Notes under the pieces: generated by a model
Told to the model about the DNA's origin: nothing
The model's database searches: none
Seen by the model: the letters and a program-made list of their open reading frames with translations, nothing else
Shown here: in pieces, positions 15,781 through 25,345 of the stretch
Numbering within the stretch: the first letter of the stretch is position 1
Layout of the letters: every line of letters starts with the position of its first letter
Source of the DNA: Actinomycetota bacterium
GTDB taxonomy: Bacteria > Actinomycetota > Actinomycetes > Mycobacteriales > Mycobacteriaceae
DNA length: 60,108 bases
Assembly: GCA_018268465.1 (NCBI GenBank)
Contig: JAFDWN010000011.1
Span: 1 to 60,108 of the forward strand
Reading direction: 5' to 3'
Position numbers and translations under genes: made by a program

Positions 15781-17343
15781 TTACTTCTGGCCCGGGAATT
15801 TCAGCTTGGACAGGTCGATGTCGGCCAGACCGGGCGGCAACTCGTCGAGTCCCTTGGGCATGCCCGACAGGTCGGGGAAGCCCGCGGGCAGACCCGGCAT
15901 CCCGGCGCCGAGCGGATTGCGCACCTTCGGCGGTGTCGGCCCCTTTGCGCCCTTCTTGCCCTTCTTGCCCTTGGCTTTGCTGCGTGCGCCCTTGCGCGCG
16001 AACGGCATTCCCATCTGCCCGGCCATCTGCGACATCATCTTGCGCGCCTCGAAGAACCGGTCGACGAGCTGGTTGACCTCCGAGACCGTCACACCCGAGC
16101 CGTTGGCGATCCGCAGCCTGCGGGATGCGTTGATGATCTTCGGGTCGGCGCGTTCGGCCGGGGTCATGCCGCGGATGATGGCCTGCACCCGGTCGAGCTG
16201 GCTGTCGTCGACGGCGGCAAGCGCATCTTTCATCTGCCCGGCGCCGGGCAGCATGCCGAGCAGGTTGCCGATCGGGCCCATCTTGCGGATGGCCAGCATC
16301 TGTTCGAGGAAATCCTCCAGCGTGAGCTCGCCGCTGCCGATCTTGGCGGCGGCGGCCTCGGCCTGCTGGGCGTCGAAGACCTGTTCGGCCTGCTCGATGA
16401 GGGTCAGCACGTCGCCCATACCGAGGATGCGGCTGGCCATCCGGTCGGGGTGGAAGACGTCGAAGTCGTCGAGTTTCTCGCCGGCGGACGCGAACAGGAT
16501 CGGAACGCCGGTGATCTCGCGCACGGACAGGGCGGCGCCGCCTCGGGCGTCACCGTCGAGTTTGGTCAGCACCACCCCCGTGAAGCCGACGCCCTCGCGG
16601 AAGGCCTCGGCCGTCGAGACCGCGTCCTGGCCGATCATCGCGTCCAGGACGAACAGCACCTCGTCGGGATCGACGGCCTCGCGGATCGCCGCCGCCTGCG
16701 CCATGAGCTCCTCGTCGATACCCAGGCGACCCGCGGTGTCGACGATGACGACGTCGTGGTGCTTCGCCCGGGCCTCGGCCAGACCTGCGGAGGCGACCGC
16801 CACCGGGTCGCCGGCCTTCATCGCCTCCAGCTCGGCGCCGTCGGGCGACACCCCCGGGTGGGGTGCGAACACCTGGACTCCGGCGCGTTCGCCGACGATG
16901 CGCAGCTGGTTGACCGCGCCCGGCCGCTGCAGGTCGCACGCCACCAGCAGCGGGGTGTGACCTTGTCCGCGAAGCCATTTCGCCAGCTTTCCGGCCAGCG
17001 TGGTCTTACCGGAGCCCTGCAGGCCCGCCAGCATGATCACCGTGGGCGGCGTCTTGGCGTACGTCAGCGTGCGCGTCTCGCCGCCGAGGATGCCGACGAG
17101 CTCCTCGTTGACGATCTTGACGACCTGCTGGGCGGGGTTGAGCGCGGCCGAGACCTCCGCTCCCCTGGCGCGTTCCTTGATGCGGTTGACGAAGGCCCGC
17201 ACGACGGGCAGGGCCACATCCGCCTCGAGCAGAGCCAGCCGGATCTCGCGGGCGGTCGCGTCGATGTCGGCGTCGGTCAGCCGCCCCTTGCCGCGCAGGC
17301 CCTGCAGGGCACCGGTGAGCCGGTCAGACAGGGATTCAAACAC
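15781..17343 (-). CDS. ffh: Signal recognition particle protein (SRP54)
   Basis: 520 residues. Ffh binds signal sequences and 4.5S RNA and delivers ribosomes to FtsY at the membrane. The N domain (about 1-95) is followed by the GTPase G domain, with GLQGSGKTTLAGKLA as P-loop and VDTAGRL. A methionine-rich M domain follows (FLEQMLAIRKMGPIGNLLGM). The C-terminus adds a Lys-rich stretch (ARSKAKGKKGKKGAKG) and a Gly/Pro tail. The GTG start has no ribosome-binding site; TAAGCT seven bases upstream suggests a leaderless mRNA. Confidence 0.97.
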   Translation of the reverse strand: MFESLSDRLTGALQGLRGKGRLTDADIDATAREIRLALLEADVALPVVRAFVNRIKERARGAEVSAALNPAQQVVKIVNEELVGILGGETRTLTYAKTPPTVIMLAGLQGSGKTTLAGKLAKWLRGQGHTPLLVACDLQRPGAVNQLRIVGERAGVQVFAPHPGVSPDGAELEAMKAGDPVAVASAGLAEARAKHHDVVIVDTAGRLGIDEELMAQAAAIREAVDPDEVLFVLDAMIGQDAVSTAEAFREGVGFTGVVLTKLDGDARGGAALSVREITGVPILFASAGEKLDDFDVFHPDRMASRILGMGDVLTLIEQAEQVFDAQQAEAAAAKIGSGELTLEDFLEQMLAIRKMGPIGNLLGMLPGAGQMKDALAAVDDSQLDRVQAIIRGMTPAERADPKIINASRRLRIANGSGVTVSEVNQLVDRFFEARKMMSQMAGQMGMPFARKGARSKAKGKKGKKGAKGPTPPKVRNPLGAGMPGLPAGFPDLSGMPKGLDELPPGLADIDLSKLKFPGQK

Positions 17344-17350
17344 GGTGGCC

Positions 17351-17356
17351 AGCTTA
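17351..17356 (-). promoter_or_regulatory. -10 element of ffh, leaderless arrangement
   Basis: TAAGCT on the minus strand ends seven bases before the GTG of ffh. It overlaps a GGCCAG-CTTAT-CTGGCC inverted repeat (17347-17363). Confidence 0.4.
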
Positions 17357-17744
17357 TCTGGCCGGACCCATCCCGCTCGCCCGCCGGACCCCGTTTCACC
17401 GCGCCGAGTGTGTACCGACTGCGAGAATTTCGCGAAAACACCGCGGCCACTTCACATTCGGTGTCGACGCTGCCGGATGTGACCCCGCTGGGCCGCCGTA
17501 CGACGAAATCCGCAACCAAACATGCCGGGGCGCGGGGTGCGCGGAGGTTGCCGAGCCCCCTCACAAACGCAAAACCCCAGCTGGGAGGTCTGGCGGCGTG
17601 TTGATTCTGCCCATTGTCCGACGACGCATTTCGTAGTAGGTTCGAGCCAGGTTGAATCCACAGCCACCTGGAGACGTCACGGTGCACCGGGGGCGGTGCA
17701 GCTACCACGACGTGGCGCCTTGAAACGCCAGGGGCGACGTCCCT

Positions 17745-17794
17745 GACGTGAGCCACGATGCCTGTCACGGACGTGAGCCACGATTCGTGTCACG
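17745..17794. repeat. Two tandem 25-bp repeats with alternating CGTGA/TCACG half-sites
   Basis: GACGTGAGCCACGAT-gcc-TGTCACG (17745-17769) is followed immediately by GACGTGAGCCACGAT-tcg-TGTCACG (17770-17794), with 23 of 25 positions identical. Each repeat carries CGTGA and TCACG 13 bases apart. At the junction they form TCACG-GA-CGTGA. The repeats end 23 bases before the STAS start codon. Confidence 0.85.
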
Positions 17795-17817
17795 CATGCC
17801 GACCGACGGAGTCCACC

Positions 17818-18234
17818 GTGACCATGACCACCACCCCCACGTTTGCTCGCCATCGAGCGACGCGCACACGCGGCCTCCGTGTCCGAGCCTGTCCGGTCGA
17901 CCTCGCATCCATGCATGTCGTCGTCCGGGGCGAGGTGGACGCCGCGAATGCCGGCGAGTTCGAATCCCGGGTGTGCCGGTGTATCGCCGATCACCACGAG
18001 TTGGTGCTGGATCTGACCGGCGTCGAGTTCTTCGCCGTGGAGGCGTTCGCGACCCTCAAACACATCCAATCCTGCTGTCACCGCGCCGGCGCACGGTGGG
18101 TGCTGGTGCCCAGCGCCGCGGTGGCCCGGGTGATGCGCCTGTGCGACCGCGACCGCTGCATCCCCTGCGCGGCGACGCCGGAGAACGCGTTCTGCGCGCT
18201 TCGGCCCCGCACCGCGCACGCCGTCACCGCCTGA
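17818..18234 (+). CDS. Cysteine-rich STAS-domain protein
   Basis: 138 residues with a STAS fold (about 20-115): VDLASMHVVVRGEVDAANAG and ELVLDLTGVEFFAVEAFATL are the diagnostic strands. In anti-anti-sigma factors the second segment normally reads D-x-S-G with a phosphorylated serine. Here it is FFAVEAFATL, so the phospho-switch is missing. Nine cysteines occur, including VCRC, SCCH and CDRDRCIPC, which is unusual for the family and could bind metal or respond to redox. The GTG at 17818 has GGAG six bases upstream. It may regulate a sigma factor or sense a signal, but no partner is encoded nearby. Confidence 0.75.
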   Translation: MTMTTTPTFARHRATRTRGLRVRACPVDLASMHVVVRGEVDAANAGEFESRVCRCIADHHELVLDLTGVEFFAVEAFATLKHIQSCCHRAGARWVLVPSAAVARVMRLCDRDRCIPCAATPENAFCALRPRTAHAVTA

Positions 18235-18261
18235 GCGGCCACACCAGCGGCGCCGGGACGG

Positions 18262-20760
18262 TCAGCTGGCCTGCTCGGCCGGTTTGGCCGGCGGCGGCGC
18301 CGGGAGCACGCCGTACAGTTCCCGCTCGATCTCGTCGCGCACCGCCGCCAGGTCGGGGGTCTCACTGCCCAGTTGCGCCGGCATCACGATGCTGAACACA
18401 TCGACCACCGACGACCCGAGGGTGGTCACCTTCGCCCACGCGATGTCGACGCCGTCGCGTTCGAACACCGCGGTGAGCCGCGCCAGCAGGCCCGCACGGT
18501 CCATCGTGCGGATCTGCACCAGCAGCTCCCGCGGTGCGGCACCGTCGAGCCACAGCACCCGCGGCGGGGCGGGGACGTGGTTGATCGGCACGGCGGCGGC
18601 CACCTCGCCGGCGCGGCCGGTGCCGTGCTGCGACGCTTCGCGCTCCCGGCGGTCCAGCGTCCCCAGCACGTCGAGTTCGCCCTCGAGCGCGAGGATGAAC
18701 TGCTGACGCAGCAACTCCGCGGCGGGTGGCGCACCGAAGTGCGGCGACACCACGAACGTGTTCACCGCCGTCTGCTCGTGACTGTTCACCGAGGCCGAGT
18801 GCACCCGCAACGAGTTCAGGGCCAGCACGCCGGCGGCCTTGGACAGCAAGCCGCGACGGTCCGGCGCGATCATCGTGACGTTGAAGATGTGCGGACCGTC
18901 GCCCGGTGTCAGCTCGACGTGCACACCCTCCTGCGCGACGAGTGAAAGGTGCCTGGGCTCAATGGGATCGGGCTGGGGCAGCGGCTCCCCCGCCATCACC
19001 ATCCGGCACCGCCGCACCAGGTCCCCGATGAGCGACGCCTTCCAGTCGCCCCACACACCGGGCCCGGTGGCCAGCGAGTCGGCCTCGGCCAGGGCGTGGA
19101 GCAGCTCCAGCAGCAGCGGTTCGCCGCCGAGCGCGTCGACGACACCGTCGATCGTCTTGGGATCCTGCAGATCTCGGCGTGTCGCGGTCTCCGGGAGCAG
19201 GAGGTGATAGCGCACCACCTTGGACAGCACGGCGATATCCGACGGCCACAACCCCAGCCGGGTGCCGATCTGGGTGGCCAGTTCGGCCCCGATCACACTG
19301 TGATCCCCGCCGCGGCCCTTACCGATGTCGTGACACAACGCGCCGAGGAGCAGCAGATCGGGCCGTGCCACCCGGGTGGTGAACGCACTGATCCGCGACA
19401 CCGTTTCCACCAGGTGGCGGTCGACCGTCCAGATGTGCACGACGTCGCGGGGCGGCAGGTCGCGCACCGCGCCCCATTCCGGGAAGAGCCTGCCCCACAG
19501 CCCCGTTCGGTCCAGTGCCTCGATGGTCTCGACGGCCGGCGGGCCCGCGGCCAGCATGACCAGGAGATCCTTGAGCGCCTGGCGGGGCCACGGTGTGCGC
19601 AGTTCCGGCGCGGTCTCGGCCAGCCGGCTCAGCGTAGACACCGCCATCGGCAGTCCGGTGGTCGCCGATGCCGCCGCCACCCGCAGGATCAGCCCCGGAT
19701 CGCGTTCCGGGCGGGCATCCCTGGCGAGGATCACTTCCCCGGCGAATTCGATGACACCTTCGTCGAGAGGTCTGCGCACCGGCCTGCGCAATGCCGACAA
19801 CCCGCGGCGGGGCAGCGCGTTGGCGGCCGTGCGCAGACCCGAGTCCACGTAGTAGGTGACCGTGCGCGCCGCATCGCTGAGCATGCGGGCCAGGTCGAAG
19901 CGGTCGCCGATCCGCAACGCCGCACCGATCTCGTCGGCGTGCTGGGCCAGCAACAGCTCCCTGCCGCGCCGGGCCACCCGGTGCAACTCGGTGCGGACGT
20001 TGAGCAGGGCCAGATGCGCACCCCCCAGCGTGCCCGTCGGCGACGCGAGGGCCGGACTCGGGTAGATGTCGGCCAATTGGGCGATGGCGAGCGCGTTGAG
20101 CAGCTGGACGTCGCGCAGCCCACCGCGGCCGCATTTCAGATCCGGCTCGGCCCGGTGCGCGATCTCCCCGCTGCGCTGCCATCGCGCCTGTGCGTGGTCC
20201 ACCAACTCGTCGAAGCGCGAGGCGATTCCGGTCCGCCATTGCCGGCGGGCGCCGCCGATCAGCAGTGCCGACAGATCGGCGTCACCGGCGATGTGTCTGG
20301 CTTCCAGCATCGCCAGCCCGGCCGAGATGTCATCGCCGGCCACCTTCATCGCCTCGGGTACCGTGCGCACGCTGTGATCCAGGCGAATGTTCGCGTCCCA
20401 CAACGGATACCACAGCAGTTCGGCGATCCGGCTGACCTCCTCGACGGGCATGTTGTCGTGCAACAGCATGAGGTCGAGATCGGAGTACGGCAGCAGTTCC
20501 CGGCGGCCCAGGCCGCCGGTGGCGACGATCGCGAACCCGCTGGTCGCCGTAATTCCGATCTCGGTTGCCTTTGTGGTGAGCCAGAATTCGTTCAAGTCCA
20601 GTAGAGCGTCACGCAGCGCGGCCGAATCCAGCTGACGCGCGCGCCCCGAGAGCAGCTGTTCGGCGGCGGCCGTCAGATCCGTCGCGGGACGCGACGAACC
20701 CGCCGCCGGAACCTCCTTGCGGGAGGCCCCGGCGGCGGGATCGCGATTCTGTTCTCTCAT
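18262..20760 (-). CDS. glnD: [Protein-PII] uridylyltransferase family protein
   Basis: 832 residues. GlnD modifies PII in response to glutamine; in actinobacteria the modification of PII is adenylylation. Domains are an N-terminal nucleotidyltransferase with [21 protein letters not shown], an HD domain for demodification with [17 protein letters not shown], and two C-terminal ACT domains (about 620-700 and 735-810, e.g. [14 protein letters not shown]). The ATG is chosen because GGGGGAGG lies seven bases upstream; a GTG one codon earlier is the alternative. It is the last gene of amt-glnB-glnD. Confidence 0.96.
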   Translation of the reverse strand: MREQNRDPAAGASRKEVPAAGSSRPATDLTAAAEQLLSGRARQLDSAALRDALLDLNEFWLTTKATEIGITATSGFAIVATGGLGRRELLPYSDLDLMLLHDNMPVEEVSRIAELLWYPLWDANIRLDHSVRTVPEAMKVAGDDISAGLAMLEARHIAGDADLSALLIGGARRQWRTGIASRFDELVDHAQARWQRSGEIAHRAEPDLKCGRGGLRDVQLLNALAIAQLADIYPSPALASPTGTLGGAHLALLNVRTELHRVARRGRELLLAQHADEIGAALRIGDRFDLARMLSDAARTVTYYVDSGLRTAANALPRRGLSALRRPVRRPLDEGVIEFAGEVILARDARPERDPGLILRVAAASATTGLPMAVSTLSRLAETAPELRTPWPRQALKDLLVMLAAGPPAVETIEALDRTGLWGRLFPEWGAVRDLPPRDVVHIWTVDRHLVETVSRISAFTTRVARPDLLLLGALCHDIGKGRGGDHSVIGAELATQIGTRLGLWPSDIAVLSKVVRYHLLLPETATRRDLQDPKTIDGVVDALGGEPLLLELLHALAEADSLATGPGVWGDWKASLIGDLVRRCRMVMAGEPLPQPDPIEPRHLSLVAQEGVHVELTPGDGPHIFNVTMIAPDRRGLLSKAAGVLALNSLRVHSASVNSHEQTAVNTFVVSPHFGAPPAAELLRQQFILALEGELDVLGTLDRREREASQHGTGRAGEVAAAVPINHVPAPPRVLWLDGAAPRELLVQIRTMDRAGLLARLTAVFERDGVDIAWAKVTTLGSSVVDVFSIVMPAQLGSETPDLAAVRDEIERELYGVLPAPPPAKPAEQAS

Positions 20761-20845
20761 CACAAGTCCTCCCCCGGCCTACCAATCACACGCTCACACG
20801 GCCACGTCCGGGAGACGACTGTTCAGAACTACACGTCGATTCGGG

Positions 20846-21217
<372 letters not shown>

Positions 21218-22573
21218 TCAGACGAGTTCATAAGCCGTTTCCGCATGTTCCTTCTCATCGATGCCGACTTCCTCGTCTTCCTCGGTGACCCGCCAGCCCA
21301 GCGGCTTGACGATGAACGCGATGATGACAGTCATGATGGCGGTGAAAACGACCGCGACCAATGCAATCACGAACTGCACCACGAGCTGCTGGATTCCGCC
21401 GCCGTAGAACAGGCCGGTCTCGGTGGCGAGCAGGCCGATGCCGATGGTGCCCCACAACCCGGCAACCAGGTGCACACCAACGACATCCAGCGAGTCGTCA
21501 TAGCCGAACTTGTACTTCAGGCCGATCGCGACGGCCGACAGGGCGCCGGCGACCGCGCCGAGGATCAGCGATCCGATCGCCGAGAGCGCGCCACAGGCGG
21601 GGGTGATCGCGACCAGGCCCGCGACGATGCCCGATGCCGCACCGACACTCGTGGCGTGTCCGTCGCGGATGCGCTCCACGACCAACCAGGCCAGCATGGC
21701 CGCCGCGGTGGCAGCGGTGGTGTTCACCCACACCGAACCGGCGAGCATGTCCGCGGCGCCTTCGGATCCGACGTTGAAGCCGAACCAGCCGAACCACAGG
21801 ATGGCCGCGCCCAGCATGACGAACGGGATGTTGTGCGGACGGTAGGCGGTCTTGCCGAAGCCGACGCGCTTACCGAGCAGCAGGGCCAGCACCAGGGCCG
21901 CCATACCGGCGTTGATGTGCACCACGGTGCCACCGGCGAAGTCGATCGGTGCCACGTTGGCCGCCTCGGCGTCCGCGTCGTAGCCGAACATCCAGGACGC
22001 GATGCTGTTCTCCGCGCCCGACAGCAGGCCGCCGCCCCAAACCATATGGGCCAGAGGGAAATACACCAAGGTGACCCAGAGACCGCCGAATACCAGCCAG
22101 GTGCCGAACTTCATCCGCTCGGCCACCGCGCCGCTGATGAGGGCGACGGTGATGACGGCGAAGGTCAGCTGGAACGCGACCCAGACAATCGCGGGTACGG
22201 TGCCGAAACCGCCGGACACGAAGGCGTCCGCACCGTCGATCTCACGGACCTCGGTCAACTGACTGACGCCGAAGAGCGCGAACGGATTGTCGAAGATGCC
22301 GAGGATGTCCGAGCCGCCGGTGTGCGCCGAGGCGAACGACATCGAGTATCCCCACAACACGTAGATGACGCTGACGACCCCCATCGAGCCGAACGACATC
22401 ATCATCATGTTGAGGACGGATTTCTGCCGGGACAGGCCACCATAGAAGAACGCCAGGCCCGGTGTCATGAACAACACCAGTGCGGCGGAGGTGAGCACCC
22501 ATGCCGTGTCGCCAGCGCTCAGGCCGTCCGGCCCGAAAGGCAGGAAGGCGTCGTCAGGTAAGGCTAAAACCAC
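21218..22573 (-). CDS. amt: Ammonium transporter
   Basis: 451 residues with about 11 transmembrane helices. Amt conducts ammonium/ammonia into the cell and is blocked by PII. Hallmarks are LVLFMTPGLAFFYGGLSRQK near the start, FQLTFAVITVALISGA, DFAGGTVVHINAG and GVHLVAGLWGTIGIGL, carrying the conserved pore histidines. The start is GTG with AAGGAGG about nine bases upstream. A GlnR-type operator lies 67-137 bp upstream, so the operon should be induced by nitrogen limitation. Confidence 0.97.
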   Translation of the reverse strand: MVLALPDDAFLPFGPDGLSAGDTAWVLTSAALVLFMTPGLAFFYGGLSRQKSVLNMMMMSFGSMGVVSVIYVLWGYSMSFASAHTGGSDILGIFDNPFALFGVSQLTEVREIDGADAFVSGGFGTVPAIVWVAFQLTFAVITVALISGAVAERMKFGTWLVFGGLWVTLVYFPLAHMVWGGGLLSGAENSIASWMFGYDADAEAANVAPIDFAGGTVVHINAGMAALVLALLLGKRVGFGKTAYRPHNIPFVMLGAAILWFGWFGFNVGSEGAADMLAGSVWVNTTAATAAAMLAWLVVERIRDGHATSVGAASGIVAGLVAITPACGALSAIGSLILGAVAGALSAVAIGLKYKFGYDDSLDVVGVHLVAGLWGTIGIGLLATETGLFYGGGIQQLVVQFVIALVAVVFTAIMTVIIAFIVKPLGWRVTEEDEEVGIDEKEHAETAYELV

Positions 22574-22639
22574 TTTGTGTGAACCTCCTTGGGAAGTGCG
22601 CCGACAGGATCGGCATCAGGAAGAGATTCGATTGCTGTG

Positions 22640-22677
22640 GTTTCATCGGTGATTCAGATGTGTTTCCGCCGTGTGAA
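22640..22677 (-). promoter_or_regulatory. GlnR-type operator with four half-sites upstream of amt
   Basis: Read on the minus strand: TTCAC-N6-GAAAC-N6-GAATC-N6-GAAAC. The 11-bp periodicity and both GAAAC b-sites match the actinobacterial GlnR box (GTnAC-N6-GAAAC repeated). The first a-site is a near match and the second is degenerate. Confidence 0.7.
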
Positions 22678-22693
22678 CTGACTCGCCCAGAGC

Positions 22694-22709
22694 GTAACGC
22701 TCGTGTTTC
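22694..22709 (-). promoter_or_regulatory. Second, partial GlnR-like site upstream of amt
   Basis: On the minus strand GAAAC-ACGAGC-GTTAC pairs a perfect b-site and a perfect a-site at the correct 6-base spacing. The flanking half-sites are poor. Confidence 0.45.
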
Positions 22710-22770
22710 ACCATGCAAGAAGAGCGAATTCGTTCAATCCGTGAAAGACTGTGGGACCCGGATTTGCGGC

Positions 22771-24273
22771 TCAGCCCAGTAGCGCATCGACGAACGCGGC
22801 TGCCTCGAAGGGTGCCAGATCGTCGGGCCCCTCGCCGAGACCGACGAGCTTGACCGGCACACCCAGCTCCTGTTGGACGCGGAAGACGATGCCGCCCTTG
22901 GCCGTACCGTCGAGTTTGGTCAGCGCCACCCCGGTGATGTCGACGACGTCAGCAAACACCCGGGCCTGCGCCAGTCCGTTCTGGCCGATCGTCGCGTCCA
23001 GCACCAGCAGCACCTCGTCGACCTCCGCGCGGCGGCTGACCACCCGCTTGACCTTCCCAAGCTCATCCATCAAACCGGTTTTGGTGTGCAGTCGTCCCGC
23101 GGTGTCGATGACCACCACATCGGCGCCCGCCTCGATCCCCTCCTCGACCGCGTCGAACGCCACCGACGCCGGATCGGCGCCTTCCGCGCCGCGGACGACC
23201 TGCGCGCCCACCCGCGACGCCCACGTCTGCAGCTGATCGGCGGCCGCGGCACGGAACGTGTCGGCCGCGCCGAGCACCACCCGCCGTCCGTCGGCGACCA
23301 GCACCCGGGCCAGTTTCCCGACCGTCGTGGTCTTGCCCGTGCCGTTCACCCCGACGACCAGCAGCACCGACGGTTTGTCGGCATGCGGCAGGGCCTTGAT
23401 CGAGCGATCCAATCCGGGCTGCAGCTCGGAGATCAGCACGTCACGCAGGACGGCGCGGGCATCGGCCTCGCTGCGGACACTGCTGCTGGCCATCCGGGCG
23501 CGCAGCGCGCCGATCACGGATTCGGTGACGACGGGGCCGAGATCGGCGATCAGCAGGGTGTCCTCGATCTCCTCCCAGGACTCATCGTCGAGGTCACCTC
23601 CGCCGAGCAGGCCGAGCATGCTCTTGCCCAGCGCGTTCTGCGATTTGGCGAGACGGCCGCGCAACCGCCCCAGCCTGCCCTCGGTGGGTGCGATGGACTC
23701 GAGGTCGGGGGCGGCGGGCGCCGCGGGCTGCGGCGGGGCTTCGGCCGGCGGGACCGGCGCAGGGGCTTCGGCGGGCGGGGCTTCGGCCGGCGGGGCGGGC
23801 GCAGGGGCCTCGGCGGGCGGGGCTTCGGCCGGCGGGACCGGCGCAGGGGCTTCGGCGGGCGGGGCGGGCGCGCGGAGATCGGCCACACCGTTGCCCGGCG
23901 CGACCGTCGGCTCGGGCAGTTCGACGTCGGCGATGGAGCGTTTCGGCGCGTCGTGCGGAATGGTGGCGTCGTCGCCGACCGCGGGCAGCCCCGTCGTGTC
24001 GATGCGTTCGGGTGGCGCCGCCGCAGGCGTCGGCGGCGCGGCCGGGGGCTGCGGTCGGGGCACCGGCGGCGCCTCCGGGACGGCCGGCGGCGCCGACTGG
24101 CTGAACGTGATGCCCGACGCTGCCTTATAGCCACCGGATCGGTCGACTGGTGTGGCAGTGTCGGGAGCCGACAGACTGATCCGTCGGCGCCGGTATCTCA
24201 CCAGCCCGACAACCAGCGCCACTACGAGCAGAACGGCGATGACCGCGATTGCGATCCACAGACCTTCCGACAC
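22771..24273 (-). CDS. ftsY: SRP receptor GTPase FtsY
   Basis: 500 residues. FtsY docks the SRP-ribosome complex at the membrane. An N-terminal transmembrane helix (about 4-26, [20 protein letters not shown]) is followed by a basic patch. A long acidic Ala/Pro linker (about 45-220) contains 14-residue repeats. The NG domain follows, with [15 protein letters not shown] as P-loop, [11 protein letters not shown] and [11 protein letters not shown]. The GTG start at 24273 lies six bases after a GACAAT -10 element with no ribosome-binding site, suggesting a leaderless mRNA. It is divergent from the IDI-2 gene. Confidence 0.96.
   Translation of the reverse strand: MSEGLWIAIAVIAVLLVVALVVGLVRYRRRRISLSAPDTATPVDRSGGYKAASGITFSQSAPPAVPEAPPVPRPQPPAAPPTPAAAPPERIDTTGLPAVGDDATIPHDAPKRSIADVELPEPTVAPGNGVADLRAPAPPAEAPAPVPPAEAPPAEAPAPAPPAEAPPAEAPAPVPPAEAPPQPAAPAAPDLESIAPTEGRLGRLRGRLAKSQNALGKSMLGLLGGGDLDDESWEEIEDTLLIADLGPVVTESVIGALRARMASSSVRSEADARAVLRDVLISELQPGLDRSIKALPHADKPSVLLVVGVNGTGKTTTVGKLARVLVADGRRVVLGAADTFRAAAADQLQTWASRVGAQVVRGAEGADPASVAFDAVEEGIEAGADVVVIDTAGRLHTKTGLMDELGKVKRVVSRRAEVDEVLLVLDATIGQNGLAQARVFADVVDITGVALTKLDGTAKGGIVFRVQQELGVPVKLVGLGEGPDDLAPFEAAAFVDALLG
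23737..23862. repeat. Three tandem 42-bp repeats inside ftsY
   Basis: Units lie at 23737-23778, 23779-23820 and 23821-23862. The first and third are identical, and the middle differs at three bases. Each encodes 14 residues of the type [14 protein letters not shown] in the FtsY linker, so copy-number change would keep frame. Confidence 0.85.
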
Positions 24274-24279
24274 CCCGCC

Positions 24280-24285
24280 ATTGTC
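24280..24285 (-). promoter_or_regulatory. -10 element of ftsY, leaderless arrangement
   Basis: GACAAT on the minus strand, preceded by CTGC and followed by GGCGGG and then the GTG start. It resembles the CTGGCACAAT elements of rplS and rpsP. Confidence 0.45.
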
Positions 24286-24340
24286 GCAGGGCGGTAAGGC
24301 GGTGACGATCGGCCCCGACGTCGGCGATGAGGGGACGGGC

Positions 24341-25345
24341 ATGGAGACCCGCAAGCGCAGGCATATCGACGTCTGTCTGACCCAGGCCATCGACTACCAG
24401 AGCGTCACCACGGGCCTGGAGCGGTACCGGCTGCCCTACAACGCGCTGACGCAGACCAGCCTCGGCGGCATCGACCTGTCGACCGAATTCCTCGGTAAAC
24501 GGTTGCGCGCCCCGGTGCTGATCGGCGCGATGACCGGCGGAGCCGAACTGTCGGGCACCATCAACCGCAACCTCGCCGCCGCCGCGCAGCACCTCGGTGT
24601 GGGCATGATGCTGGGCTCGCAACGCATCATGCTCGACAACGACCGGGCGGCGGAGAGTTTCAGCGTCCGCGACAACGCCCCCGACACCCTGCTGATCGGC
24701 AACATCGGGCTGGCGCAGCTCGACGAACGCGTGCTACCCAGCCTCGTGCGCGGTCTGGAACGGGTGGGCGCCGACGCGCTGGGCGTGCACACCAACCCGC
24801 TGCAGGAGGCGATGCAGCACGAAGGTGACACCGATTTCACGGGGTCGATCGCCCGGCTGCGCGACGTCGCCGGCTCGATCGGCTATCCGGTTCTGCTCAA
24901 GGAGGTCGGCCACGGCATCGGGGCGAGCGCCGCCGCCGAACTGGTCGACTGTCCGATCGCCGCGGTCGACGTCGCCGGGGCGGGCGGCACGTCCTGGGCC
25001 CGGGTCGAACAGTTCGTCCGCTACGGGGAGATCCGGCATCCGGCTCTGGCCGAATGGGGTATCCCGACCGCGCAGGCGCTCGCCGAGGTGCAACACGTCC
25101 TTCCCGACGTGGCGATCGTCGCCTCGGGCGGGATCCGCACCGGAATGGACGCCGCCAAGGCCATCGCGATGGGAGCCGCCGTCGTGGCGATCGCCCGACC
25201 TCTGCTCGCCCCTGCGATCGAATCGCCTGCGGCCGTGGTTGATTGGCTGGAGCGATTCATCGACGAGTTGCGTATCTGCCTGCATGGCTGCGGGGCGGCC
25301 GACCTGGCCGCGCTGCGCAGGCGCGGGGTGAGCGAGATCGGTTAG
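24341..25345 (+). CDS. fni: Type 2 isopentenyl-diphosphate delta-isomerase
   Basis: 334 residues. The FMN- and NADPH-dependent enzyme interconverts isopentenyl and dimethylallyl diphosphate for isoprenoid synthesis. It starts [13 protein letters not shown], with typical [24 protein letters not shown]-type [23 protein letters not shown] and [20 protein letters not shown] are FMN- and substrate-binding segments of the TIM barrel. It sits alone between ftsY and smc, a place where M. tuberculosis has no gene, and overlaps the smc stop by four bases. M. tuberculosis encodes the unrelated type 1 isomerase elsewhere. Confidence 0.93.
   Translation: METRKRRHIDVCLTQAIDYQSVTTGLERYRLPYNALTQTSLGGIDLSTEFLGKRLRAPVLIGAMTGGAELSGTINRNLAAAAQHLGVGMMLGSQRIMLDNDRAAESFSVRDNAPDTLLIGNIGLAQLDERVLPSLVRGLERVGADALGVHTNPLQEAMQHEGDTDFTGSIARLRDVAGSIGYPVLLKEVGHGIGASAAAELVDCPIAAVDVAGAGGTSWARVEQFVRYGEIRHPALAEWGIPTAQALAEVQHVLPDVAIVASGGIRTGMDAAKAIAMGAAVVAIARPLLAPAIESPAAVVDWLERFIDELRICLHGCGAADLAALRRRGVSEIG

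Larger units (their letters stand above)
17344..17817. other. 474-bp region between ffh and the STAS gene
   Basis: This region separates divergent genes and contains no convincing ORF. It holds the ffh -10 element (17351-17356) inside a GGCCAG/CTGGCC hairpin (17347-17363), and two tandem 25-bp repeats next to the STAS gene (17745-17794). The middle part shows lower G+C patches and no recognised element. Confidence 0.55.

Noticed and set aside
15448-17604. Open frame of 718 codons opposite ffh
   Set aside because: It is antisense to all ffh motifs. Its length reflects base composition only.
17745-17794. CRISPR-like or CRP-type repeat
   Set aside because: There are only two units with no spacers, and the CGTGA/TCACG half-sites are 13 or 2 bases apart rather than the six of CRP sites.
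24152-24340. Longer N-terminus for the type 2 isomerase
   Set aside because: The extension runs back into the ftsY coding region and lacks similarity to the family, whose proteins start near RKRRHI.
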